A stretch of DNA of 64,000 nt from Lagopus muta (GCF_023343835.1 NC_064443.1:17433501-17497500); one strand, 5' to 3'. Shown: positions 13,877 to 28,099, numbered from the stretch's first letter. Numbers and translations are program-made. The notes: generated by a model not told the origin, from the sequence alone.

Positions 13877-16025
13877 ACTGTTCTCTAGCTCATCATTACT
13901 ATCCATCTGTGTTTTTAACTTTGTATACTTCTTCCCCAACCGAACAACAGCATTGCTATTTCTGTCCTTAGCAGTGTTGAGAAGAACAGATTGGATGCCA
14001 CTTCTAGCTTTTCCAGAGCAAGATTTCAACCAGAAATCCAAATTACAGACAATTATTACTAGAGATAAAGGAGTAAATCCACTACTGGCAGTAACAATGG
14101 GTATGTATGCAGAGGAGGCTCTATAAGGGGATGTGGTTCACCCTGTGCCAGGGACTCACAGGACACAAAGCTGGGTGAGAAGCCCCTGGGTGCCTCGCAC
14201 ACTTTGCTGATCCAGCCAGGGCAGCCTCTGAGAATCATCACCTCCACGTGCTTTTATTTTGCAACCTCTGTTTCTCTTCCTGAGCGTACAACTGCTGCTA
14301 TTACTAACATTTCCTTGCCCTTCTCATACCATGCCTGAGGCCATGCTACTAATCACTTTGTCTAAAGACTGGTTCACTAGTGGAAGGCCCCAGCAACCAC
14401 GTTCTCTTTCTTGAGATGCCTTTTTATTTCTACAGTTCTTCATTTCATTCTTCACCAGACATCGGAAAGTACAAATAAAGATCAAGAGTTTAAGTAAGGA
14501 AATTTACCCAACAGTAGCCTGAGTGATCATTTTCCCCTGAGTTCAATTACAGGAGTCTGATGCGTTCTTAATGAGGGATTTTGGTATACAGGCTGCACAG
14601 TACCTTCTCTTGTTTTACCTCTTTCTGCTACCTTTAGACATCTCCTGTTACTTCAACAGGATAGTACTAGTAAATTAATTATTAGAAGAATATACATAGC
14701 CTCAAGGATTATGTACAAGCTATTAGCAGTAATATGTAGTGGGTAATATATGCTGTTTACCAGTTGAAATAGCAATCAGGCTGATTTAGGTTATCAGCCC
14801 TCTTACAGCACAAGGCAAAACTAAAACAAGCTACTGGGAAGTTACTTTGAGATGTTTGCTTTTTCAATACAGTTTATGCACCAAGATGAGAAAAAATGGT
14901 GCAACAGTTGCCACAAGAAAGTTGAAACAAATAGTATTAAGAAAGTGGGAACGAGTGAAGGTGATATTTAGATCTATACATGGAAAGTGATCTTGTTCAA
15001 CCGTTCTTGTCGTTTCTCATGTAAGGAGACCATGCAACCAGGAAGGTTTGTCAAGGAATAGTTGCACTGGTATAACTCGAATCAATATTGTTGGGTTTAA
15101 GAGTTTCACACAGAAATTGCAATATTTTTTTAGTAGACCAGGTGCAGGGCTGACCCTGCCAAAAGGTAACATTTCATTAAATCATGTGTTTAGAATAACA
15201 GTGGCACAGGCTGAAGGTAAAATGAAAAAGGATGTGATTCTCTGGATTTTAGTGCTCAACACTGAAACCAAAGGGAGGTGCCTAGAATCAAGTCCAGGAA
15301 TACACAACAGCCTATAAAAGAAAGGAATGCTCCTCGTCTCCTCACGCATCCTTCGCTGCACAGCTGCACCTGCACCTCCTATGGAAGAAGCACCAGGATC
15401 TGAGTGAATGCTTCACCCAACAGCTTTGTTCTGAACCATTCTCTATTGGGTAAAATCACACAACAGCCCCCAAGGCAAGCTCTTATTTCATGCAGGTAAC
15501 ACAGCTAAGCTATAACCTTTCTGACATTTAGGGAGGTTGATCACTGGCAGTAAGTGCTTAACAAGCAGGGATTTGATTGCGTGGCACGAAGCCTGCATAA
15601 TTTATTTTTAATAGTCTGACACAATCCGTTGCATGTTGGAAAGATGCAGAAGGATTTGGATAGTGGAGAGCACTATCCTCACAAGGATTTACTCAAATGG
15701 CTGAGTTACAGGAAGAGTGGTGAGGCATTAAAGTACGAGGAACTATTCAAATAAGAGCATAATTTGAGAATGGGAATGGGCTAAATACAGTCATTATAAG
15801 AAGCCCATGAAAATCAGATGATTCAACCCCCTTCTAAAATTATAATTGTAACTGACTCCAGTAAAGCAAGAACTGTCTTACTGTGCTGCTTTTTATAACG
15901 TCTGCTATTTGCATCAGCCCTGCTGACTCTGTAAACAACTCTAAGCAGCAGAACAAACACGCTGCTGGTTGGCATCCACAGCAAACTTCCCATGGTTTTC
16001 CCTGCCATTTTGGGAAGACCATGAA

Positions 16026-16055
16026 GAAAAAAAACAAAACAAAACAAAACAAAAA
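16026..16055. repeat. (AAAAC)n microsatellite
   Basis: An A-rich start followed by four AAAAC-type units. A very similar tract lies at 20350. Confidence 0.9.
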
Positions 16056-16645
16056 GCCCTCCCTGAGCTGAGACTTGTTCTTCACTGAGCTGCTGCCTTT
16101 GCAAGACTTATCTTTGCAGGTTTATATGCACCCCTGAAATATATGAAGGGTTTAAAAAGGAAAGACAGACTGATCCTTGATTACAGTACCTTTTATTACA
16201 ATTTTACAAGGCAATAGCAATGAGAAATTATCTTGTGTGATACAAAAACTAACCTACATGATTTCATTCTGAGCTTAAGTGATGGCCTGTTTTAAGAGAC
16301 TGGAGTTTTAATTAATCTGATCTTTGAAGGGGAAGTTGATGGGATTACATAAAGATTTCTGTTTTTCCCCCATAATAAAGGTTGGTACAACTTTACAAAA
16401 TTCAATTATTTCTATCCAGTGCTGCATAAGAAATATTTGGGAAGTGACTGAAACAATTCTTGAAGCAAATTATACCACTGTCAGAAAATAAGAAATCAGT
16501 ATGTCAAAACACAAGGGTATTTTTCTACACAAAGCACCTGGCAAGTTATATTATACAGACAGTCTCTGCCTGGGTATGATATTCCTCTCATTAATTTTAT
16601 CTACAAATAGGAAGATGAATGTTTTGTATTTGCTGTTTGAAATTT

Positions 16646-16668
16646 AAAAAAAAAAAAAAAAAAAAAAA
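16646..16668. repeat. Poly-A run (23 A)
   Basis: The longest pure A run in the window. No retrotransposed gene or element is recognisable immediately upstream, so it is listed as a simple repeat. Confidence 0.95.
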
Positions 16669-17767
16669 TCCAACTGAAAAATGTCTTCAAATGTTGTACA
16701 AAGAAGGAAGCAGAAAAAAAAGAATGTTTTAATTCAAATAAGGTCACTTAGGCACTGTAAAAGCCTATGTGTGGATTTGTCATTTTTGAGGTCCCAAATA
16801 ACTGCATTTCCTGCAGTAAAACCAGATCTGTAAAGTCCATCCATGATTCTCATGTATATGTTTTTAATAAATGGCTGTTATATTCCAGCTACCTAAAGGA
16901 AGACCTAATACAACAGCGAGTGTTTTACCAAGGACTCTCTCTCTGTTTATATTTCGAATTAGATCAAATGGTGATAAAGTCAGAGATGCTCAAACACTGG
17001 CCTGGTGAGCCCGGTGGAAAGAGGCTGGCTGGATAAACACAGAGCCAGTTTAATTATTCCCTTACGCTGATCCAATACAACTGACATCAATGCCAAGCTT
17101 CAAATGAAAGTACCAGAGCAATAAGGAAGTAGTGCAATAATACTTGAGGGTTTCCTGCTACATCTTTGTCAGAGCAAACACAATTTGATCTAATCTGACT
17201 GTAGTTTATATGAACTGCCACTACATACATCTTCTTAAAAAGAAGTCTGCTTGCTTCTTTTCGATGAAGATGGATATATTCTAAAGCTTAACCCCTGCAT
17301 TTTCTGAAATACGCTGAGAGACTCAAGCCTTTAAAGGATCCAAAGATGACATAGAAAAGTTGAATACATTTTCTGCTTCTAATCTACTTTGTATCTACTT
17401 CTGTCTCTGCATAAACTGAGATTATGGTACAGCATATACAGTTTTTAATTTCCAGGTATTTTGGTATTAGCTATAACACTGAGCCATTTACCTGCTCGAG
17501 TGAATCTACATTACTGCCCCTGTTTCACTTTTAGCATTCTCCAACCTGTGTCTCCTTAATCAACAATTATCTGCTTCCTTGCACTTGCACTCCAGATGGA
17601 GAGAAGGTAAGCAGATGCTTGGGTGAATGTCTTTCTGGTGATGGATCCTTCTTCGCTGCAATTCATGCATATCATTACAGACCATTTTCACTTCTTTGGC
17701 AATCTTTAGCCTCTAAATCATGAAAATCGAAACCCTATTATCTTCCTTCATATTCTTTATGCAAATT

Positions 17768-17802
17768 ATTTTTTATATTTTATTTATTTATTTTAATATA
17801 TA
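17768..17802. repeat. AT-rich (TATTT)-like repeat
   Basis: Imperfect TATTT/ATTT units ending in a TATATA word. Only A and T occur in the stretch. Confidence 0.75.
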
Positions 17803-20349
17803 GCAAAGCAAATGTAGAAACACATAAGAAGCCTTAGCCTGGATATGCCTGGCTAGCTGAATTGGGTTCATCAGCAGGTAGGATGGCCTTGCTAACATTC
17901 AGAGGCAACACAACAAACTCCTATGCAACACTGTTTTCACTACCTAGAAAAAGGGCTCAGCTGCCAGAACTGGTGAGGGACAGCCAACATGGCACAACCA
18001 CTGCTGAGGAAGGAACAGAGCAAGGCTTCCTAATTAATGCAGGTTGGCAGGAAGTGCACATCCTTCCCCTCTTCTTTATCGATTCAACGAGTAACATCAG
18101 AGCAGAAATTCCTTAAAGACACTGTGATAATGACATGTAATATAGGAAACGCAAAATGAATGATAAAGAAATGGTGAGAAGGTCCATTAGAAGTGTCAGA
18201 AGTAATTTTTGTGAGACTCCACTGAATAGCACAGACTGTTACCTACTGACATTTTATTTGGCAGGGATCTGGGAAAAGCTCTGCATTCACTCCAGAAATA
18301 AAGAAATGAGATCAGAATCATTGGGGGTTTCTGGAAGAAAGAACAGATGTGGGAAGACAAATGCATTCAAAACAATCAGAAATCGTTGTTGTTATAATTG
18401 GTGTTGCAGAAGCTGCAAGAACTTCCCATCGTGACAGTGCTAAGGAACATGGGTCACATGGAGAGGCAGTGATACCAGGAGATGGCCTTCTGCTTGCACC
18501 ACACTGTCAGTCCAATGAGACAGGGCTGCAGAGGGAACAGGTAACATCTGCATGCCCTTCTGTCAAACATCTGAACAGTACACGAAGTGTTATACGCCAG
18601 AAAGCCAGGTTTGAATGAAGCCATCTAGTGTGCAGCTACACTAAGATCTGCAAATTGAGAGCTTCTGTAAATTGTTCTGGTTTTGTCTGGTTTTCTGCAC
18701 TCTCTCATAACTAAATGAGTACTTCCAGCTGATACTCATTACGTGACACCTAGTACCCTATCCCTGAAACCACTGATGTCTTCAGAGGCTTCTCCAACAC
18801 ATAACACAGGCAGACATTGATCCACTGACCATTTAGCAGAATTGTGAGGTGCAGTAATGAAACTTCATTGTAATTCGCAGACTCCATTCTTCTAGTTTTC
18901 TCTCCCTTAACAAAAATCAATGTGAAAAGTGACCCACTTATCTGATACTTCACATCCAGAAGCCACAACCACAAATACAACCCTAGAAATCTCAAAATGT
19001 CTCAGATGGTTGTTTTCTAAAAACGAAACAAAAATGCAGACACAAAACCCTAAAGAAATTAAAAAGAAATAACACCCAAATTGCTAAAATGGACCCTATG
19101 AATAGAAAATCATGTGAGACTAAGCCACAAACTCATTTTGAGGATATTAAAAGGTATCACTGAGTATACTCCAATTGTCTTGAAAGCTCAAGCTGTTCAT
19201 CAGCGGATGCACTTGGCTATGTTTTCCAAACAGAAACTACAATTGATAACACTACCAGCTGTATCAAAAATAACTTTTGTAAAAGCTTTCGTGTTTAGTT
19301 TTGCTTATACTTTTAGAATTTCCTCGTCCAATTATCTCCAATCAAGCCTGACAGTTCACTCCTGGGGTAAAAGAGCTCCCAGTTCCATTATAGATAAGCT
19401 CACAGGTATTGATTCGAGCATTTCCCACCCCCAGTCAGAACCAGATATCTGCAGAGGACAGAAAGTTTTCAAATCCCTTGCCATGTAGCAAAAGCGAAAC
19501 GGCATCGGCAAATAACGCAGACCAAATGAAAGCACAGGAACCACTCAGGTTTTACTGAGAGCATTATTTGTTGCTCCAGAGGTCACCTTTTCTGGAAGGA
19601 CCATTAAGAAGCCGTGCATTCTGCCAGGATTAAGATCCAGTAAACCTTCACATATATTCTGGAGACTAAGCTCAACGTGGGGCTTTCACATGAGGATGAA
19701 CAGCATTGCTGAGTGGTTTCTTTCTCTCATTCCATTTGCAGTGAGTTAGACACAAGAGCCCAGAGGACTGTTTTTTTGGGGTTACCCACACGTGTGTATG
19801 CATCTGGAACAACCTGCATTACCAAAACATGACCATGTGCCGAGCCTAAATACGAGTCACCGCTGCACCAGCAATAAGATGGGGACAAAACACACCAAAT
19901 TCAGGAGTCACAAACTACAGTTCACACAGAGCAAAGAGTTTTGTGGAATACAAACAAGGCCTGAAGTAGGCTGTTTTGATTCTTCTACGGATCTAATGTG
20001 GAAAAGGCCAATAAGCTCAATATTTTTAATTGTGTTTTTTACACTCAGCAGAAAGGCAGCTAAATATACACAGCCTGTTCAAACTGCTTACATTAAACTT
20101 GCCAATCCCTTTTGCTTTAGCTTCACCCTCTTAAAAAAAACACAACCAAGTAAAATCTACAAAGACTACAGAGAAAATAGCTATCAAAGTATACTTCCTA
20201 CAGATTACATTAATTTTTTTTCTGCATTAACATACTTCCTTGTGATTCGCATTGCTAAAGCATACTGAGAAGACATGCTGTTGAGACTTCTTGCTCTCCC
20301 CAGTTCCATGGTAAGAGCATAATAAAAATTTATAAATAAAGCCCCTGGG

Positions 20350-20376
20350 AAAAACAAAACAAAACAAAACAAAAAA
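20350..20376. repeat. (AAAAC)n microsatellite
   Basis: About four AAAAC units followed by an A-rich stretch with GAAAAG-type words. It resembles the tract at 16026 in unit and copy number. Confidence 0.9.
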
Positions 20377-21258
20377 TGAAAAGAAAGGAAAAGAAAGAAT
20401 GCACACTGCTTCCAGAGAAAAAGTCCTTTCCTCTTCCCATGAAAGTGCAGACATACCTCCACATGGCCACATTCAATGGCCACCATTCAATTCCCCTGCT
20501 CTGCACACCAGGCTGGACACTGCCTCTAAATTTGGTGCCCAGGTAGGACTCCTGCTCTTGCTGATGCCTCCCAGGTATGCTTGATGTTGCTTGGGAGAGT
20601 GCAAGCTATCAAGGACCCTTGATAATAACTGAACAGTGGAAATGACTGTCGTCAGTACACAGAAATGCTGTTTTCACAAAGCTTTGGGTAGGGGCTTTCT
20701 CTAACATCTCAGGAATGCCTACAGCAGAAGGTTGTATGCAAACCTTTACAGTTGGTGGCTTGGGACTGGGAGTATTGCCTCTGCAACAACTGGAGAAGGC
20801 CTGCAAAACTCACTTTCCATCTTACTTGAGCAGTGCCTGTGGATTCATAAAGATGATCAAAGATTTTACAGCAACCAAAATCCAATGCACAATGTAAACG
20901 CCAAAGAGCAATTTAGGTTGCTTAATATATGAGTTTCAAAGCAGTATTCGGGTACTGCCTGAATACAACACCTCATGGGACGCACATTTCTTTGTTCAAG
21001 GGAGTTTCATCTTAGTCCTTAAATTTTGCCTCTGTGATCATAGGGACTAGCTCAAGGACAAGGTGCTGTTTAAGCACAACAGAAACAGTCTAGATCATAT
21101 TAGTCCTTGATCTAACTTGCTTTAAAATGTTGCTAAGGACATCTTGGATTTATCTACTCTGTCTGAAGGAGAGATAGAAAAACTGTCACAGCCGCAAGAA
21201 GTCAGCAGTAAGCAGGAGAGCTCTATCTCCTTTTGAAAGCACAGTGACAGCTTAGGGG

Positions 21259-21288
21259 AAAAAAAAAAAAAAAAGCAAAAAAAAAAAA
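21259..21288. repeat. Poly-A run split by GC
   Basis: Sixteen A, then GC, then twelve A. A similar A-rich stretch with TAAA and AAAC words follows at about 21709-21748. Confidence 0.9.
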
Positions 21289-24200
21289 GCATGCATCATC
21301 TGAAAGCATCTCCAATTTTTACAGAGAAAACAGAGGAGAAAATGTCTTCCCACCCATTTCTCAGCAGAGTTTTTGCAAGAGACACCTTGGCCCAACTCCT
21401 GCTAATTCACTTTTGTCTTCCAGCTTATGTTCCCGATCCTATCCACTGTCAGGTTTATAGACCAGATCCTATCTCTGAGTTATTTTTAGCTTAAAACAGT
21501 GTCCTGAAAGGTACACAAGGACTCTGTGCAGTTCATATTGAGCTCTGGAAACTTTTGGCTTATTATCAGTCAGTGCCAGCTTTTGGGGTGACAACTGCCC
21601 ATGCTCTGACACTAACAAGACCCCAGTAGAAGAAGGTTTTGTGGGTGAAAAGGTTTATGTGGCTTTTGACTACTGGAAACCCTGTAAAGTTCTGTTTGAT
21701 CTGCATTTAAAAAAAAATAAAAAATTAAAAATAAACAAACAAAAAAGACAGACAGCTTTCCCTACCAGAATATGGTAATTGTTCAAAATGAAATGTCAAT
21801 GTCAATGCAATTTTGTTCTGAAAGAAAACTGGGCAAAAAATACAACATTTTGGTAACATTTAAATGTTCTGTCCTGACCTTTAGGAACAGACTGTTTTGA
21901 TATTCAATTTTGTCTTCACTGTGTCATTTCTAAAACATATAGGCATAATCTTCAATACATGATAATAAGTTTCAGAAAATGAAAATCAGAACTAACCGAG
22001 TTTTAATAGGAACAAAATTCAGAGTTTCAGAAGTTCAAAGTTCAAACTTATTTGTTACAATATTTTCCAAGTTAAAAGATTAGATCTTGAAATGAATAAT
22101 CTGCCTTTAGTGGGGACATCTTTGTTTCCATTCCCAACTGGAAATGAGAAAGTTCTAAACACATCAGTTTATCCTGCTACTGAGAATCCCTGCTCCCAGT
22201 CTTATTAGACAATCCATGCCTAAACAAGTCTTTTTTTTTTAATATAAAGATGAGATTAGATTTTTAATAAATATTCAAAACTAGTGACAAGAAGCCTGGG
22301 TTAATCGGTTGTAACCAACTCCTTGTCTATTTACTCTTGACACAACTTTTAAAAAGCACTCTCATTATCTAAGAAGAAAAATTTAATGAGGAAATACTTA
22401 AATTCCGTTTCAAATTTTATTCCTAATTAAAAGTAGGACTGCTAATTACAATGATTGTCTACTTTGGAAGGTGCTGCAAGGCCTAATTAATTGTCAGTGA
22501 AGTCATTTGAGATGCTCACACAATGGACGCGTAAGATTGGTTATGTTAATCATGAGGATGGCTATGTGAGCCCTGGATCAAGAGGGGACTGATCCAGTCG
22601 TGTCCCTGTGAGGCTGGTGAAGGATGTATGAACAGCCCATGAGATCTTGTGGACCTGTTGCCTCCATCTTACAAAGGGAAGAGCAGGAATCTGAGGCATT
22701 TCCTGGGCAGTTCTCCACAGGGGTTGAGTTGAGCCCAGATCTCTTGAAACAGGCCTGAAGCACCATCCTGTGCAGACGAATCAAAGAAACCTCCTCCAGC
22801 CCTCTGCTTTTAGGAGGCACATCTTTAACTTCTCTCCTACCATCACTTCATCTGTCTTCAAAGCTTTCTCAACAGCCACATCCAGTCAGAGCAACCTCAG
22901 TGCACGGGCTGCCCAAAGACAAACCCACTGCACCCCTCCATGACCAGAACACGTGGATGGAGGGGAGCAGCAGCCTGAAAGGATGGCTATGGTGGCAGAA
23001 GGGACAGCATCCATCTTACAGGTGGGGTGAATGCCAACCCAGTCATGTAGAGGCGTGCACCTCCTCTTCTGCAGACTGAGATGTTTTGTCTGTTCAAGGC
23101 ATCTGTGTACCGCTGCGTGTTTTTGCCACCTAACTTCCACTTCTTCTCCATTTGCCATTGCTCTGACAGGCATGCAATTAATCCCATTACAAACTAATGG
23201 ATTTACACCATGATTACATTATAATGTGGTGAAGCAGTGCCTGTGACACAATTGCACTTTCCTTGGCAGAAACATTCTGAAAACTGCTCTTTCCACTTCC
23301 ATCCCTCGTGAATACAAATAACTTTTGCTTACTAACAGAAAGTCATTTCCCTGTCTGAGCTTTGCATTTGATCTCTGCTGAAGCAGTCTCAAGAGGAAAA
23401 ACGGAAATCTAAGAAGTTTGTGTGTAATAAGGATTTATGTCTGTGCTACTTCAAACAAACAAGCTTTTTTTCTTTTCTTTTCGAATATGCAAAATACGAG
23501 GGGCTTTTAAATGCTTCAGGACGACAGTCAGTGCTGGGATGCAGCCACTCAGCTCCCATCTGATGGGCTTCATTATGGATTTATTATTTATTATGGAGCT
23601 CAGGAAGCAATGGTGTGACCCGGGACTACACAAAATATTTCTATTCCTGTTCTAAACCCAATACTGAGTGGTGACCCAATTTCCAAGTAGGGAAGCTTTC
23701 TGATTACCTGACAGGAGCTCCTATTTGTAGGAAAAGAATAGCAAGAGCACATTTAATCTTTCATGCTACGAGTATGACAGCTGTGCTTTCACTCTCAGCC
23801 TGCTTGAAGGACGATCAGTGCAGAGCTAATTTTCCCACGTTCAAGATTTGCAGACAGGAATATGCACACACTGTAGTAGCTGTTTATCTGCTTCAAGCAC
23901 TAATTGTGTGGGTTCTAGCACGAGTGCAGCAGGAGAGCAGTGTATTTCACGGTTTATACCAGTGAAGAGACACGCAATGCTCAGTGGATAAAAGGCTTCT
24001 AGTCCCAGCTGGGAAAATAGTTCCATTATCTCCCAGCTGCATAGACCTTCCATACGGCTCCGTTCTGCCTCGGTGAACACTGTGCCTTGCTGAGAGCTTG
24101 AAACAGTTCTGCAGAAAACTGTAAAGATCCTGAGACATTTCCCTGTTAAGATCTGTAAGTACAGAATTGTGCTGTCTACTGCAATGTGAATAATGCTGGG

Positions 24201-27013
24201 GGAGCTGTCTTTTTTCTTTTTTTTTTTAATCAGTAATTTTCATTAACATAAGGGGTAGAGAATGAAGAAAATTCACTGCTTTATTTATGTTGTTCTGTCT
24301 CTAAATGGCTGATGCTTCAAATGTATACATTCTTGGAAGAGACAAATATATACGTAATGAATTTGCATGCATGCGAGGTCTGAGTCAAACAGAGTAGGAG
24401 ACTGTGCTAGTAACAGACACTACAGGTATATCTTCTTGAGAGTATCACAGCTCCATGCTGCAGTAAAACAGACAACACAGAGGATGACAGTGCTAATTTT
24501 GGCACTTTCATAAGACTTTGTACGGCATATAAATAATGAGGTGGGTAATCAGAGACCAGTCTAATTTCTACCAGCTGAAGGTGTAAAAGCAATAAACATA
24601 TATCCTAAGAAAATTTAAGCAAGTTTTTAAAGGAAAAGTTCCCTCTCGCTCATTTTAACAGCTAAAAAAGTCAAGGTTTCAGCATATACTGAATCTTGGT
24701 TCTGCAAGATGTGCAAGAGTTTTAGTTTTGACGTTGTCATTTACAGCATACGATGCAGCCTTAAAAGAAATGTGACACTTCATAAAAAGTTTTGGAAGTC
24801 TACATTTCCAGAAGCAACTGCTTGAGTAGCACCTGCTGTTAAGCCATGTACTCCCATGGCACTCTTTAGGCAAACACCTTGACTCAGACAGTTGTTGCAT
24901 GTCTGAAGGGTCTCCTCCAGCAGCATCTGCACAATCAGGCTGAATGCTAACAATTTCCTGCAGCACTTATGCATCTGAATGATTAAACAAGAGGCAAACA
25001 CTCTGCAGCCTATTTAAATAAGTTGTTTGTCCTTTTGACAACACTGCAGCCAATTTCAGGTAAATATTATGAGTTAAAAAAAATCAGACTATTTATTTTT
25101 AGGAAATTGCACTTTTTCCACCCTTTTTATTTTCTTCCTTTCAAGACAAGGGAACTGTCACACCAGCAGTTCTTCAAGTTCTGCAAGTTCACCAAGTTGT
25201 GTGTATGTATGCAAACCCTGCAGCATTTATAATTCCAGGCACCACACCACCACAAAGAACCCATCCCCATCAGCCAGCTTTTGCTTTGGTGCTCCTGAGG
25301 CACAATTTCAGTGTCTCACGTTCTGTGAGTCTCTGCACCAGAGGTTTTACAACATTAAAAAGTTCCAACTCAGTACCTGTAGGAAAGTTAGCAACCATTG
25401 TAGATCAAATTTTATTGTTTAAAAAATAAAACACACCAATATATGCAGCTACAGCTTTCAAATGCTGGTGAGGTACTGATTGCCATGTATTAGGTGTGTT
25501 ACCTTCCATGCTGAGGATGAAATTATAAATAATATATAACAACTTAAGTGCTTTAAATCAAAGGAGAGACATGTTTCTTCCAGCTTTACAGTCAGTATTA
25601 GAAAGGCTTATGGTGCATAGTAAGCTCCCCCAAAACTAATTTCTTGCTGCTGAAGCAAATGTTTCCATCACAAAACAAGGTGCCGGCATCCCCAAGAGGT
25701 CTTGAAATACAAAGTTATGTGTTTGCACTACATGACCACAAAACACTATTTGTACTTGAGCAGGAATTTTCCATTAGAAGGTCTGTCTCTGTCTTGAGAG
25801 TATACAGAACTATATCAACTCTTCAAAATGACATTCAGTGATCTTTTTCCCCCCAGAAGTATTAACTGCATGTTATTACAAGACAATATTCCTTTTGTTT
25901 AAAATCACGACTGACTTCATTGCAGAGGGTTGCTGCTGCCTGGCTGCCTGCTTGCAGCCCCTGCCCAGCCCAGCCAGCTGCTGCCCTTCTCACGGCATCC
26001 AGGCCCCAAACCCACCCACCTACCTCTATCCACATAAACTCCAGAGGAAAAAAACGTCAAAAATCCTTTTATCCGTTTTATCAAAGCATGGATTATAGCT
26101 AGGTATGAGAGCACGTTTGCAGCCTGGTGTGCTAGGCGCAAAGCAATCTCTTTACAAAGCAAAGGCTCAAGTAACTTCACACAGTTTTCCAACCACAGAT
26201 GCCTGTGCTGGTAGTTATCTCTGGGATACCAAAAACCCAGAGCTGTGGGAAAGCACCACTCTGTAAACCCTTATCTCCACTCCTAACCTAGTGTGCTTCT
26301 GCAAGCCTTTCTTATGTACACAAAAACTTTCTACAAATGCAGAATACGCAAGGTAAGAAAAAAAAACTGCACCACTGAACAAAGTAACTTTGAAAAGCTG
26401 AACCATCAGAAATAAAACCAACCCACAGCATGGTAAATCAGGACGTGGTACTTACAGCTCTGTGCCTTGTTGGGGAACAACCAGATGCCAGCAGCCTGAG
26501 GCAGAGCACCAGGGCTGCTGCTGAGCAGACCAGCTCAGCACAGAGAGAGGTGATAACAGGATGCTTTTGCACAAAATAATAAAAACAGCCAAAAATGAGA
26601 ATCTGGATCTACCCGTTTCAAATAGTTGGAGATCTCCAGGCTGAGCAGCCGGTTCCTGCCAGCTCTCAGCTGCAGCTCCCCACCCCACAGACCAGACCCA
26701 GCTGCTCGTCCCACCGGGAGATAATTAACAACTCTTAACAACCCATTCGGGGCAGCAATTCACCGTACAAAACTGTTCCTTTGAGGTTGCTGTAGGAAGC
26801 ACAGGAGGGTGGATAACCCAGGCCTGCAGTAAGGGCTTTCTCTCATCTTTGCATTTATATGTTTGAATACTGAAATAATCTAAGATTCTTTCCCAAAATA
26901 TTTTCTTAGCTTCAGAAAACACGGGAAGGGCACAGCAGGAGAAGCACCAGTCTTAAAATGGTCTTACTTACTTGAGCTCTCCTGGTTTAGCAGGTGGCTT
27001 TGGACCTGCCTTG

Positions 27014-27453
27014 CCCCGTGCTTTACTTCTTCCTCATTAAGATGCAGAGTCGTTCCCTCGGGACATCTCAAAGTCAGGATTTACATGCCTGTAAAGTCCA
27101 GAAGGGAGCTGAAAAGGACCTGCCTCGAGTCACCAGAAGGACAGAGCTGTGAACGAGCAGACAGAAGCAGCTCTTCCACTGGTAGGTACGCGATTGGGTT
27201 TTCACGAGTGCAGCAGTGTCCGTGCTCAGCTGGAGGGCCACAGACAGATGATCCCTCCTGCACTGCTGACAGCAGCTGTGCAACGTGTGGTCAGGTTGCA
27301 TGTTATTGGCGTATTTCCTGGAGGCTTACTTTGTTTTGCCCTCGATGCCTCGGTACTCTAAACCCTCCGTGTCAGTGTCAGCAGCCACTGCTCCTCCTCG
27401 TGCTCCTGCCTGCACCCAGAGCAGGCTGGGCTGAGGACGGCATTAACACCGTG
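27014..27453. other. CpG-enriched patch
   Basis: I count roughly 17 CpG dinucleotides in about 440 bases, clearly more than in flanking DNA, where they are sparse. On the + strand a fair splice donor (ccactg/gtaggt) begins at 27181, and an inverted CCAAT word (attgg) lies near 27191. This could mark a weak CpG-rich promoter or a GC-rich repeat remnant. The longest ORF in the window (170 codons, 27085-27597) runs through it, but with no recognised motif. Confidence 0.3.
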
Positions 27454-28085
27454 TTAGGCTCTTCTGGGCTTGGTGCAGTAGGCTTGCTGACAATCAGTGT
27501 TAGTATCTATCTGCCATGTATGTTTTTGGGGCTTTTACGTGGGATTGTTTGTATTTTGGCTTTCCTGCAAGAGAAAAATATGTTGCATACAGAATAGCAG
27601 CTGAGAGACAGAAACAGGGGGGAAGTGGAAGGAGAGAACAGTAATATACCTCTCTTAGTCTCTCTAATATGTTTCTAGCCTATAAAGACAAAGATAAAGA
27701 CAGTCAGAAATACAGTTTGTTTTATTAAGATTCTTGACAGCACCTGCTATAATGCTGTTGTTAAAAGAAATGGAACAGCAGAAAGATGAGAGATGCAGTG
27801 CTACGTCCTTGCTGTTTACACAGCATAATAATATAGGAACTGATATGGTTGGCTTCCAGCTAACTGTTTTTATTAGCTATAAATGAACACATATGACCCA
27901 GCCATCCAGGTACACTATGGTCCTCTTGAGCTCCCATCACAGCTCCCAGAGGCCTTTCAAAGAAATAAAGATGTTACCTAACTGTTCCTAAATTAAGTAC
28001 TCGTCTTGCTTTAGGACACCTTGATGTGATTAGGATCCATGTAATATATAAATTTCCTCAGGTTAAATCTGAGGACTGTTTCTTG

Positions 28086-28099
28086 TTTTTTTTTTTTTT
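28086..28099. repeat. Poly-T run (14 T)
   Basis: Simple T run with no recognisable element next to it. Confidence 0.9.

Larger units (their letters stand above)
13877..26400. other. Non-coding DNA with A-rich simple repeats
   Basis: No supported gene. Contents are two AAAAC repeats (16026-16055 and 20350-20376), a 23-base A run (16646-16668), a split A run (21259-21288), an AT-rich stretch (17768-17802) and three TAATTA words within 22424-22489. A C/T-rich segment with repeated CTGCC-like words lies near 25925-25990. The interval 17535-17606 has acceptor and donor signals but no supporting homology. Confidence 0.5.

Noticed and set aside
19792..20268. 158-codon ORF, + strand
   Set aside because: No known motif, AT-driven composition and no splice or promoter context. 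Close to chance expectation for the longest ORFs in 64 kb.
27085..27597. Longest ORF in the window, 170 codons, + strand
   Set aside because: No recognisable domain, poor start context, and it lies in a GC-richer patch where stops are rarer. The C-terminal hydrophobic part is compositional. A splice donor interrupts it.
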